In this document: positions 8,413 through 16,611 of the stretch, piece after piece
How the letters are laid out: each line of letters starts with the position of its first letter
How positions within the stretch are numbered: position 1 is the stretch's first letter
Assembly: GCA_030141605.1 (NCBI GenBank)
Contig: JAQGDQ010000216.1
Span: 64,001 to 128,000 of the forward strand
From: Tubiluchus corallicola
Taxonomy: Eukaryota > Priapulida > Priapulimorpha > Priapulimorphida > Tubiluchidae
Direction of reading: 5' to 3'
DNA length: 64,000 nt
The notes under the pieces: model-generated
What the model was told of the DNA's origin: nothing
Seen by the model: the letters and a program-made list of their open reading frames with translations, nothing else
Databases searched by the model: none
Position numbers and translations under genes: made by a program

Positions 8413-9546
8413 TTAAATTGAAGATTTCAATGGTTCAATATTAAGAAAATACCTTGTACTTTTTAATATACCGGTTTTAATCAATATTTGTTTGTTGATT
8501 AAATCCTGTAAATCTCTAGTGGCGGTTGAGGCAGAAGCTTTGGCTATCGTTTGGTAGTTGTTAGCGCTTAATCCTCCTTTAAAACCTTTATATCCTGCAT
8601 CAAAAAGTCGTTTTACAACTTTTAATTGACGTTCATTTAGTTGAGATGAGAAACGGTCAAAAAATCGGGTTTTTTCTATCAAAAAATCTATATGCTTTAA
8701 TGTATGTTCCTGTGCTTCAAGAATCGTTTTTGAGAAATATACAAGCCAATCAGTAATTTCAAGTGTGGTATTACTTTTCTCAAGAAAAGCATAGTAGCTC
8801 TTTTTATTGGCATCAATAGTGGAAGAAAGTGAAATTAATGATGGTCGTAAAGTGCTTTGTGCTATCGACTTCTCTGCAATTGCCCTTCCGATTCTACCGT
8901 TGCCGTCTTCAAAAGGGTGTATGCATACAAAATAGAGGTGAGCTATACCAGCCTTTGTTAAGGGTAAAAGCTTTTGATTGGCATCTTCTTGATGTATTTG
9001 ATTGAACCAGGAAACAAATTTTTCCATTTCATCAGGTACAACTTTAGATGGTGGCGCTTCAAAATGGACTTTAGGAAGGTCCAGTCTTCCCGAAACAACC
9101 TGCATCGGATCTTCATGCGTACGATAACAACCAATATCTTTTATGTCTCGCCTGCCATTAGTTATCATTTTGTGCCACGAAAAAAGCTGTTCGTGGGTTA
9201 AGGTCTTGTTATAATTGAGATACAAATCAACCATCATCTCGGAGATACCAAATTCTGCCGGTGGGATTTTTCTTTTTTCAACAGTCAGTCCGAGATTTTT
9301 CTTTATAGATGACTGTACACTGTCGCGGTTAAGATATTCTCCTTCAATTTCCGATGTTTTTATAGCCTCATCACTAAGAACTTCTACCAGAAAATTATCT
9401 TTTGATTCTTCCTGAACGTGCTTTAGTACGCCAAAGACGGTACCACTATTCTCAGAAAACTGGTATTCCAATGCTTCCAGTGCCTTAGCATCATAAGAAA
9501 ATTGTGGCCAATCTTTAAGCATCCAATTCCAGACATTATAAGCCAT
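8413..9546 (-). CDS. Fic-domain protein (class II, N-terminal inhibitory helix)
   Basis: The 377-residue protein starts with an aromatic-rich segment (VWNWMLKDWPQFSYD) typical of the DUF4172 / Fic N-terminal domain. The autoinhibitory motif TSEIEG (residues 64-69; pattern [ST]xxxE[GN]) follows. The Fic core motif HPFEDGNGRIGR starts at residue 210 with all catalytic and phosphate-binding residues intact. A C-terminal winged-helix-like part (SANNYQTIAKASASTATRDL) may bind DNA. Fic enzymes usually transfer AMP from ATP to a target protein; the target here is unknown. The gene stands alone. A dyad that abuts the start codon suggests autoregulation, perhaps by the C-terminal domain. Confidence 0.88.
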   Translation of the reverse strand: MAYNVWNWMLKDWPQFSYDAKALEALEYQFSENSGTVFGVLKHVQEESKDNFLVEVLSDEAIKTSEIEGEYLNRDSVQSSIKKNLGLTVEKRKIPPAEFGISEMMVDLYLNYNKTLTHEQLFSWHKMITNGRRDIKDIGCYRTHEDPMQVVSGRLDLPKVHFEAPPSKVVPDEMEKFVSWFNQIHQEDANQKLLPLTKAGIAHLYFVCIHPFEDGNGRIGRAIAEKSIAQSTLRPSLISLSSTIDANKKSYYAFLEKSNTTLEITDWLVYFSKTILEAQEHTLKHIDFLIEKTRFFDRFSSQLNERQLKVVKRLFDAGYKGFKGGLSANNYQTIAKASASTATRDLQDLINKQILIKTGILKSTRYFLNIEPLKSSI

Positions 9547-9618
9547 GGGCTATAAACTTTACGGTTATAGCCCGAATATAGCAAAAATGTGGGCTATAAG
9601 TATGTGTTTATAGCTCAT
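9547..9618. promoter_or_regulatory. Tandem dyad operators at the Fic start
   Basis: A perfect dyad (GGGCTATAA at 9547-9555, TTATAGCCC at 9565-9573) abuts the Fic start codon. An imperfect one (GGGCTATAA ... TTATAGCTC) lies at 9591-9617. Their position over the expected promoter and 5' leader fits autorepression. Confidence 0.5.
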
Positions 9619-9633
9619 TTCTTGAATTAGGAT

Positions 9634-9746
9634 TGGAAAACTAAAATGTATTTGCTCAAAATGCCTTGGAAAACTAAAATCAATTTACTCAAAATGCTTT
9701 GTAAAACTAAATTTATTGATATATGTTTGCTTTGTAAAACTAAAAG
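9634..9746. repeat. Four 33-bp-phased repeats upstream of the ATPase gene
   Basis: The core [GT]GAAAACTAAA / GTAAAACTAAA recurs at about 9635, 9668, 9701 and 9734 with an exact 33-bp period. The first two units also share TTTGCTCAAAATGC-like spacers. The last unit ends at the start codon of the ATPase gene. This looks like a cooperative operator array rather than a CRISPR, since the spacers are similar and there are only four units. Confidence 0.6.
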
Positions 9747-9748
9747 AA

Positions 9749-11056
9749 ATGCACAGATACATTATTTCAGAGTTAAAGGATTGGAGGATAAAAAAAAGGC
9801 GTAAGCCTTTGATGCTAAGGGGAGCACGACAAGTTGGAAAAACATGGTTGGTTGAAAAATTAGCAAAGGAAGAGTTTGAATCGTTTATAAAAATAGATTT
9901 TGAAGAAAGTGTTGAACTGATTTCGTTGTTTAAAGGAGACTTAGATCCTCAAAAGATTTGTGCTGAATTAGAGTTAAGAACAGGAATTGATATTGTTTCA
10001 GGAAACACCTTAATTTTTATTGATGAAATTCAGATATGCCCGGAGGCAATTATGGCTCTTCGATATTTTTATGAAAAAATGCCTGAACTACATGTAGTTG
10101 CTGCAGGCTCTTTATTGGAGTTCGCTTTAAGCGAAATATCTTTCCCTGTTGGAAGAATCCAGTCTTTAGAAATTAATCCCATGAATTTTGCTGAGTTTTT
10201 ATTGGCACTTGGAAATAAAAAGGCTGCTGAAATTTGTAATGGGCCAATGGTTGATGTTTCGGAAAGCACACATAGGTTCTTAATCGAGCAGTTACGTATT
10301 TATTGGCTTGTTGGAGGAATGCCGGAATGTGTGAAAGAGTACGTAGAGACTAAATCCATTAAGCAGGCAGCAGAGGTCCAGGATGAGATATGTGAAACTT
10401 ACCAGTTAGATTTTGGAAAATACAAACCCAAGACTAATGTCAATTGTTTAGCAACTGTTTTTAAAGGAGTTGCTGCCGGTGTAGGGCAACAACTAAAATA
10501 TACCAGACTTGCCAAGGATTATACTATCCCGACCATAAAAAAGGCATTTCATAGTCTGACATTGGCTCGAATTGCTCGGAAGGTAAAGTCAGTTGCTGTT
10601 CCAGGTATTCCTATAGAAGTACACGCATCGGATAAAAAATTCAAGAGTCTGTTTTTGGATATAGGATTAATGAACCGGGTAATGGGACTGGATTATAATG
10701 AATCATTAAGTCATAAGAATTTACTGTCTATATACCGAGGACAACTTGCAGAGCAGTTTATTGGGCAGGAATTTGCAGCAGCAATACGGAAACAACTCTA
10801 CTATTGGTCGAGGGATGCAAAAAACAGCAATGCTGAAATTGATTATCTAATTCAATACGAAGGCGGCTTTATTCCGGTTGAAGTAAAGGATGGCCCTTCA
10901 GGAAAACTTCGCAGTTTGCATATATATAGAGAAAACTATAACCCATCATTTTCGGTTGTATTTCATGCAGGGATGAAAAGCATTCTGGAAGAAGAGAGTG
11001 TTATATTTTTACCTCTATATTTTGTAACATCATTTGCAAAGTATGGTTTTGAATAA
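9749..11056 (+). CDS. AAA+ ATPase of the ATP-binding/DUF4143 family
   Basis: The start at ATG 9749 (MHRYIISELKDW) is preferred because the upstream TTG start lies inside the repeat array. The 435-residue protein has Walker A GARQVGKTW (residues 25-33), Walker B TLIFIDEIQ (87-95) and an AAGSLLEFAL sensor region. Its C-terminal DUF4143 part has a PD-(D/E)XK-like nuclease signature (AEQFIGQEF, NAEIDYLIQ, FIPVEVKDG). These proteins are common singletons in Bacteroidetes; the biological role is unsettled and could be stress, defence or toxin-like. It is not in an operon. Confidence 0.8.
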   Translation: MHRYIISELKDWRIKKRRKPLMLRGARQVGKTWLVEKLAKEEFESFIKIDFEESVELISLFKGDLDPQKICAELELRTGIDIVSGNTLIFIDEIQICPEAIMALRYFYEKMPELHVVAAGSLLEFALSEISFPVGRIQSLEINPMNFAEFLLALGNKKAAEICNGPMVDVSESTHRFLIEQLRIYWLVGGMPECVKEYVETKSIKQAAEVQDEICETYQLDFGKYKPKTNVNCLATVFKGVAAGVGQQLKYTRLAKDYTIPTIKKAFHSLTLARIARKVKSVAVPGIPIEVHASDKKFKSLFLDIGLMNRVMGLDYNESLSHKNLLSIYRGQLAEQFIGQEFAAAIRKQLYYWSRDAKNSNAEIDYLIQYEGGFIPVEVKDGPSGKLRSLHIYRENYNPSFSVVFHAGMKSILEEESVIFLPLYFVTSFAKYGFE

Positions 11057-11293
11057 GAGTACATAATTTTTATTTTTAAGGTCTAAGGTGCTAAAAATGA
11101 GCCAGTGAGAGGCTAAAAGCGAAGCCTTTCGACTTGTTGAGGAGATAAAACGATGACAGTGAGCATTTTACAAAGTTAATTCTATTTCCACTCCTGGCAC
11201 AGCAATCCCGATAGCTCTCTGATAGCAAGTGGGGTTTATGGTATTTATATGTGGCAAGGGCCAAGCAGTCTCGGTCCTTGCATGGTGAAGGTG

Positions 11294-11400
11294 TTACTCT
11301 ATAAGCAGATGCCTTTTGATTATTTCATCTTCGGTGATTATGTGTATATAATATGCGCCGGGCACCAGGTCTAACGATGTTGCAGTCTGCTTTCTATACC
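11294..11400 (-). pseudogene. Possible relic of a type IX secretion sorting tail
   Basis: In the 570-base gap after the ATPase gene, the minus strand reads SLDLVPGAYYIHIITEDEII and stops six codons later at 11294-11296. This matches the shape of a Por-type C-terminal sorting domain end (LPAGxYxxxxxT...KxLxxE). Upstream of it the frame is broken by stops. The rest of 11057-11625 holds nothing I recognise. Low confidence because the segment is short. Confidence 0.3.
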
Positions 11401-11625
11401 GAATCTAGTTCTTCTATTGCCTCAACTGGATTTTATCAACGCAGGTGTCAAATGGGGTGTATTTGCCTTGTATGCTTGTAAAGCGCTTTTGCTTTTTCCG
11501 AACAGTAATGCTGTTTTTTACGTGGGAGTTGCTTGTGTATTGTGTGTGTTGTGCGTATTTTAGGGCAGAGTTTTGTGCCTGCTATAGAGGTGGGTGAAAT
11601 TTAGACATAGATTTATTTATAGTTT

Positions 11626-13064
11626 ATGAGGAGTGTAATATTTTTCTGTTTGTTTTGTTCGTTTGCGTAGTGGGTGCCTGCTCCCAAAAGAGAGATGTCC
11701 CCAACGTTCTGTTTATCATATCTGATGATTTGACTGTTACTGCTGTTTCGTCTTATGAAAACGGAGTTTGTAGGACGCCCAATATAGATAGGCTGGCTTC
11801 CGAGGGTGTTCGCTTTACACGTGCCTATTGCCAGTTTCCTGTATGTGGTCCCTCGAGGGCTTCATTTTTGTCCGGCTATTATCCTACTGCAACAGGGGCG
11901 TACGGTTATGTTAGTGGGCGTGACAACATAGGGGCTGATAGAAAGACCTGGCCTCAGCTGTTTAAGGATAGTGGGTATTATACTGCTCGTGTGAGCAAAA
12001 TTTTCCATATGGGTGTTCCCATAGATATAGAGAATGGTTCAGACGGGACGGACGACCCTGCTTCGTGGGTTGAGCGTTTTAATAGTAAGGGTCCTGAGTG
12101 GAGAGCGGTGGGTGAGGGCGAGCTTGTTCAGGGCAACCCTGACGGCACCCTTCCCGTGCGTGGCGGTAATGTTATGACTATTGTAAAGGCGGATGGGGGC
12201 GACCTTGTTCACTCTGATGGCAAGACGGCAGAGACCGCCTCCAGGTTGATCCGTAAGCACAAGGATACTCCGTTTTTTCTGGCGGTTGGTTTTGTCAGGC
12301 CTCACGTTCCTTTTGTTGCTCCCAGATCTTATTTTGATCCTTACCCCTATGCAGATATCGTTTTGCCGGAGAAGGTTGAAGGGGACTGGGATGATATTCC
12401 CCGGCGGGGGATTAATTATGTAACATCTGTAAATGCGAAGATGAGTATTGAGCAGCAGCAGAAAGCTATTGCCGCTTACTATGCTTCTGTCTCTTATATG
12501 GATGCGCAGGTAGGTAAGGTTTTAAACACTTTAAGGGAGGAGGGGCTAGAAGATAATACTATTGTTATTTTCACATCGGACCATGGGTTTCACCTGGGGG
12601 AACATGACTTCTGGATGAAGGTTAGCCTTCTGGAGGAGTCTGTGAAGATCCCTTTGATAATAAAGGTTCCCGGGAAAAAGCCTGCTGTTTGTAACTCATT
12701 TGTTGAGCTGATAGATCTTTACCCCACCATAGCTGAGCTTGCGGGACTCTCTTACTCGGAGCATATTCAGGGTAAGAGTTTGGCGGGTATGCTGGATGAT
12801 CCTGAGAGTGAGGTAAGGGATATGGTGTTTGCTGTTTCACAGGGGGGACGGAGTTTTCTTTTGCGCATGGATAAGTGGGCCTATATACAGTACGATGAGG
12901 ATGCGGGTTCGGGTATGCAGTTATTTGATATGGAAAATGATCCAAAGCAGTATGTTAATTTGGCTTATAATCCGGACTTCCAGGAAGTGGTTGGTTATTT
13001 TCAGGAGAGGCTGAGAGATAAGCTGGCAGATGTGAGGAGGAACGACATCAGGGGGGATAGATAG
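11626..13064 (+). CDS. Sulfatase (iduronate-2-sulfatase-like) with a frameshifted lipoprotein signal
   Basis: From residue 1 of the main frame the protein is a full S1-type sulfatase. The N-terminal metal-site strand is NVLFIISDD, the active-site motif CGPSR is of the cysteine type (needs oxidation to formylglycine) and GYYPTATGAYG follows. Further metal and substrate residues lie in RPHVPF and FTSDHGFHLGEH. The C-terminal domain is complete. The longest simple frame starts at a TTG (11655) inside the signal peptide. The ATG at 11626 starts a good lipoprotein leader that joins the frame only if one T is added in the T4 run at 11653-11656; the lipobox would be VVGAC. So either the gene has a one-base deletion or the sequence has an error. 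Likely acts on sulfated glycans at the cell surface. Confidence 0.85.
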
Positions 13065-13115
13065 GCCTTTGCAAAACTTTATTTTCACCAAAATATTTCT
13101 CTCAGCAAAGGTCTC
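13063..13115. repeat. MITE-like repeat, short copy A
   Basis: AGGCCTTTGCAAAACTTTA ... GCAAAGGTCTC, 53 bp, starts at the sulfatase stop codon. Only the two ends of the longer family are kept. It abuts a susD remnant exactly as copy B abuts the intact susD. Confidence 0.6.
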
Positions 13116-13300
13116 AAAGTGTCAGTTTCCGGAATATTGGGGTATTCGATGTAAAAGTAATCTTCATTAAAGCTCTCCTCAAAGTATTAAACATCTTTCA
13201 GATGCTCCGGTACCCAAAATACGGGAGTAGTGAAGTTGTCCTGATCCGGTTTTGTCGGAGTAAGGAACGACTTGTTACTGTAATCAGTCCGGCCTTCTCA
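13116..13300 (-). pseudogene. Remnant of a susD gene 3' end
   Basis: The minus-strand 3' end of the intact susD (16612 onward) is repeated here with many point changes: GTGTCAGTTTCCGGAATA, the ATTCGATxTAAAAGTAATCTTC block and the CAGATGCTCCGG block. After GAAGTTxTCCTGATC about 280 bp are missing and similarity resumes with CCGGTTTTGTxGGAGTAAGG (matching about 17031-17085). No frame is intact. It is the remains of a second SusD paralogue or a partial duplication. Confidence 0.75.
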
Positions 13301-13530
13301 TCTGAACAGCTGCATCGAACCTGTGATGGGCTTTTGAACCTGGCCAGGAAGAGCGATCCGGATGAGTTGAATTGGGCCAAGCATGTATGACTGCTTTGAA
13401 AAATGATATCTACTCCTGGAAGTTCATCTCTAGCATCCCCGAAAACAGAATGGCTCAACACCAGGCAACTTTCGTATAACAGTCTCTACCTTTTTATGAG
13501 AATACCCGGGATGCCGGATATTACAAATAA
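13301..13530 (+). pseudogene. IS21-family IstA transposase, C-terminal remnant
   Basis: Joined frames read HRTCDGLLNLARKSDPDEL, then ALKNDIYSWKFISSIPENRM, then LPFYENTRDAGYYK and a TAA at 13528-13530. This is the usual C-terminal architecture of Bacteroidetes IstA (CDGxLxLxRKTD..., then YSYxFIxxVxEN, then LPxHxNxRGxxYY-stop). At least two frame changes and no N-terminal part: dead. Confidence 0.55.
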
Positions 13531-13560
13531 TCCTGTGTATTAATTTTAAGTAAAACGACA

Positions 13561-13640
13561 ATGAAACAAGCTGAAAGTCGATTTAAAGCCCTTTGTCTAC
13601 ATGGAATGAATCAATGCTGGCAATCAGTTGTTGGTAATTC
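13561..13640 (+). pseudogene. IS21-family IstB N-terminal fragment
   Basis: The ATG at 13561, 30 bases after the IstA stop, opens MKQAESRFKALCLHGMNQCW, which matches the IstB helper ATPase start (xxLxxLxLHGM). It runs into the IS256 element's left target duplication after about 27 codons, and no continuation is seen after the element at 14996. Confidence 0.5.
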
Positions 13641-13680
13641 GATAAATAAGCACTATCTCATAAACTGTGTAAATAGAAAA

Positions 13681-13711
13681 TGCCGAGGGTTGCAACCCTC
13701 GGCATTTTTTT
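13681..13711 (+). terminator. Inbound terminator at the IS256 left end (copy 1)
   Basis: A palindrome TGCCGAGGGT/TGCAACCCTCGGCA (11-bp stem) is followed by T7, between the left end and the transposase start. It has the form of an intrinsic terminator blocking outside transcription from entering the transposase gene. Confidence 0.75.
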
Positions 13712-13737
13712 GTTTAATTTTAAAACTTTAGACAGTA

Positions 13738-14935
13738 ATGAAAAAAGAAGATTTATTAAATGATGATTTCCTTGAACAATTTAATTCAGGGGAAGAGCTC
13801 AATGGTTTTTTACAAGAGCTCCAAAAACGAGGCATTGAAAAGATGCTTGAAGGAGAACTCGATGGTCATTTAGGCTATGATAAGAATCAAAAATCGGATA
13901 ATCAGAATGCCCGCAATGGCTATTCAGAGAAGAGAGTCCGAACCACTCTGGGAGAATCCAACATTCAGGTTCCCCGAGACCGTGATTCTTCGTTTAATCC
14001 GATGATTGTACCCAAAGGAGGGAACATGGTCGATGGCTTAGAGAATATCATTGTTTCGTTTTATGCTAAAGGAATGAGTAATAGCGATATTGAAGAGCAA
14101 ATTCGGGAGCTATACGGTTTTGAAGTTTCTACATCCACCATATCAAGGATTACCGATTCAGTCACCAACGACATTGTAGCGTGGCAGAACCGACCTCTGG
14201 AAACTGTATACCTAATTGTTTGGATGGATGGCATTGTATTTAAAGTGCGGGAGAACTCTAAGGTCGTCAACAAAACCGTTTACATTGCCGTAGGACTTCG
14301 CAGAGATGGGAAAAAAGAGGTTCTTGGCTTATGGTTGGGCAAGAGTGAGTCCGCTGCCTTTTGGATGAACGTACTTACCGATATGAAAGCCCGTGGAGTT
14401 AACGATATCCTGATTACGGCAACAGATAACTTGAATGGTTTTACAGATACTATCCGAACTGTTTTCCCTGAATCTAAAACACAAATATGTGTTGTTCATC
14501 AAATCCGTAACGCAAGCAGATACGTGGTTTGGAAAGATAAAAAGGCATTTACAAAAGATATGAAGCAAATCTTATAACGCCCCTACAAAAGAGGCTGCAA
14601 AAGCAGCTTTAGAAGATTTTGCAGCAGCTTGGGAGGATAAATACTCTTACGCAATTAAAAGCTGGCGAGACAACTGGGAAGACCTAACAGTATTCTTTGA
14701 GTTTCCGCTGGAAATCAGAAAGATAATTTATACAACCAACCTGATTGAGAATCTCAACGGAAAAATCAGAAAATACACAAAAAACAAACTTTCATTCCCG
14801 TCAGACCAGGCTGTAATGAAATCTGTATTTTTGGCAACCAGAGAAGCAACTAAAAAATGGTCAATGCCAATCAGAAACTGGGGCATTGTCTTGAATCAGT
14901 TCTTAGTTATATTTGAAAAAAGGGTCCAGCTATAA
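13738..14935 (+). pseudogene. IS256-family transposase, frameshifted (copy 1)
   Basis: The first 278 codons are intact and include the DDE residues D in VWMDGIVFK and D in TATDNLNGF. At about 14573-14576 there is one extra T (CAAATCTTATAACG against CAAATCTATAACG in copy 2), so the frame stops at 14577. The other frame continues with [12 protein letters not shown] (third catalytic acid) to the real stop at 14933-14935. Unlike copy 2 it keeps TGG at the codon for KKW near the C-terminus, so the two copies carry different lesions. Confidence 0.9.
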
Positions 14936-15056
14936 ATAGCCAAACCCTCGGTATTTTTTTAGTTTACACACTTTGTGAAACAGTGTCGATAAATACAAAA
15001 GAGGCTATCCCCTTTTGAGACAGCCCCTCTATTACTTATGAGCAATTTCTCTTTAT

Positions 15057-16477
15057 TTAAAAAGAAGACTCTGTACATTCATCTATAATATCATCTACAG
15101 AGGGATTGAGTTTGTTGTCTTTAATAGATACATCCCCTTCTCCCTCTAAGTAACTTTTAAGGGCACAATATTTTTCCAGCGCACTATTCTTGTGGATATT
15201 AAAACTTCCTCCTACAGAAGTAAGGTTTTCTAATCCATCTAAGCTTTCTAAAGAGGTGTTTTCTGTTATGTTAAAACCTCCTTCCACAGAAGCAAGATTT
15301 TCCAGTCCTGTTAAATTTTTCAAAGAACTATTTTCTGTAATAGTAATATTTCCTTCAAAGTTTCCTTCGTTAGAAATAAGAGCTCCTAATCCTTCCAAAC
15401 TTTCTAATGAACCATTTTTTGTAATGGCAATCTCTCCTCCTATAGAAACATTTTTTAAACTCTCTAAACTATTCAAAGAGCTATTTTCTGTAACGATGAA
15501 ATCTCCCCCTACAGAAGTAAGGCTTTCCAAACCCTCTAAGCCGCCTAAGGCACTATTTTTTAGGATGTTAAAACTTGCCTTTACAGAGTCAAGACTATTT
15601 AGTCCTGTTAGATCTGTCAAAGAGTTATTTTCTGCAACGATGAAATCTCCTCCTACAGAAGTAAGGTTTTCCAAACCCTCTAAGCCGCCTAAGGCACTAT
15701 TTTTTAGGATGTTAAAACTTGCCTTTACAGAGTCAAGACTATTTAGTCCTGTTAGATCTGTCAAAGAGTTATTTTCTGCAACGATGAAACTTCCTCCTAC
15801 AGAAGTAAGGTTTTCTAATCCATCTAAGCTTTCTAAAGAGGTGTTTTCTGTTATGTTAAAACCTCCTTCCACAGAAGCAAGATTTTCCAGTCCTGTTAAA
15901 TTTTTCAAAGAACTATTTTCTGTAATAGTAATATTTCCTTCAAAGTTTCCTTCGTTAGAAATAAGAGCTCCTAATCCTTCCAAACTTTCTAATGAACCAT
16001 TTTTTGTAATGGCAATCTCTCCTCCTATAGAAACATTTTTTAAACTCTCTAAACTATTCAGAGAGCTATTTTCTGCAACAATGAAATCCCCTTCTATAGA
16101 GGTAAGATTTTCCAAGTCTTCCAAGCTCTCTAGGGAGTTGTTTATTAGAATGTTAAGATGTGCTCCCACAGAAGCAAGATTTTCCAATCCCGTTAAATTT
16201 TTCAAAGAGCTATTTCCTGTAATATTAATGGTTCCTTCTACAGACTTAACCATTTGTAGTGGCGTTAGATCCGTAATGTCAGTGCCAGTAATGTATAAGT
16301 TCCCTTTTAGCTCTTCACATCCTATATTTTTAAAATTATCTACATCTTTCTGGCTTCTCAAGGCTACATCTTTACACCTTAGCTCTATTGGCTCTTCATT
16401 TTTATCTTTTTTGCAGGTTACTATAAGGGCAGAAAAATAAGCAGTATTATCAGTTCTTTTTTTTGTAAAATTTTCAT
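15057..16477 (-). CDS. Leucine-rich-repeat (receptor L-domain-like) surface lipoprotein
   Basis: The main frame ends at 15057 and is a run of about 24-residue units of the type SLESLDGLENLTSVGGxFxI, the bacterial receptor-L-domain / LRR pattern. The simple frame can only start at a TTG (16361). Further upstream the same frame carries a cysteine (16415-16413) in IVTCKKDKNEE, which looks like a lipobox. A hydrophobic leader MKILQKKELIILLIFLPL starts at ATG 16477 but reaches a stop; one extra base near CCCTT would join it to IVTC. So it appears to be a lipoprotein with a frameshifted signal peptide. The unit array contains large internal duplications. It is probably surface-exposed and involved in binding; ligand unknown. 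Confidence 0.65.
15204..16075. repeat. Internal duplications in the LRR gene
   Basis: 15204-15490 is repeated almost exactly at 15789-16075 (585 bp apart). Between them a 144-bp segment (48 codons, two LRR units) occurs twice in tandem (anchors CCGCCTAAGG at 15541 and 15685). Near identity at the DNA level points to recent duplication or gene conversion. Confidence 0.85.
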
Positions 16478-16561
16478 AACATATTTTTTTATTTCAAAAT
16501 ACGAAATCTAAACTATTCATAAGTAAAGATAAAAAACACATATAGCGATAAATATAAAATA

Positions 16562-16605
16562 GAGACCTTTGCAAAGGTTCATCTTTTCATCTCAGCAAAG
16601 GTCTC
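16562..16605. repeat. MITE-like repeat, short copy B
   Basis: GAGACCTTTGCAAAGGTTC ... CAGCAAAGGTCTC, 44 bp, with both terminal repeats but almost no interior. It sits 6 bp after the susD stop codon and could act as a bidirectional terminator between the susD and LRR genes. Confidence 0.7.
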
Positions 16606-16611
16606 AAAGTG

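Larger units (their letters stand above)
13649..14987 (+). mobile_element. IS256-family element, copy 1
   Basis: 1339 bp. The imperfect inverted ends are about 25 bp (left AGCACTATCTCATAAACTG, right reverse complement GACACTGTTTCACAAAGTG). It is flanked by an 8-bp target duplication GATAAATA at 13641-13648 and 14988-14995. It carries one transposase gene broken by a one-base insertion. It sits in an IS21 remnant. Copy 2 is at 31605-32942. Confidence 0.92.

Noticed and set aside
9634-9746. CRISPR mini-array
   Set aside because: Only four 33-bp units, the spacers are similar to one another, the units run into a start codon and there are no cas genes.
11655-13064. TTG at 11655 as the real sulfatase start
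   Set aside because: It lies inside the hydrophobic leader and would leave a five-residue stub before the lipobox; the ATG at 11626 gives a full leader except for one missing base.
15190-16440. Long open frame on the plus strand (416 codons) opposite the LRR gene
   Set aside because: It is the mirror of the repeated LRR gene; its protein is a low-complexity SKPSKPPKALF-type string and follows the period of the other strand. The LRR reading has a lipobox and a known repeat pattern.
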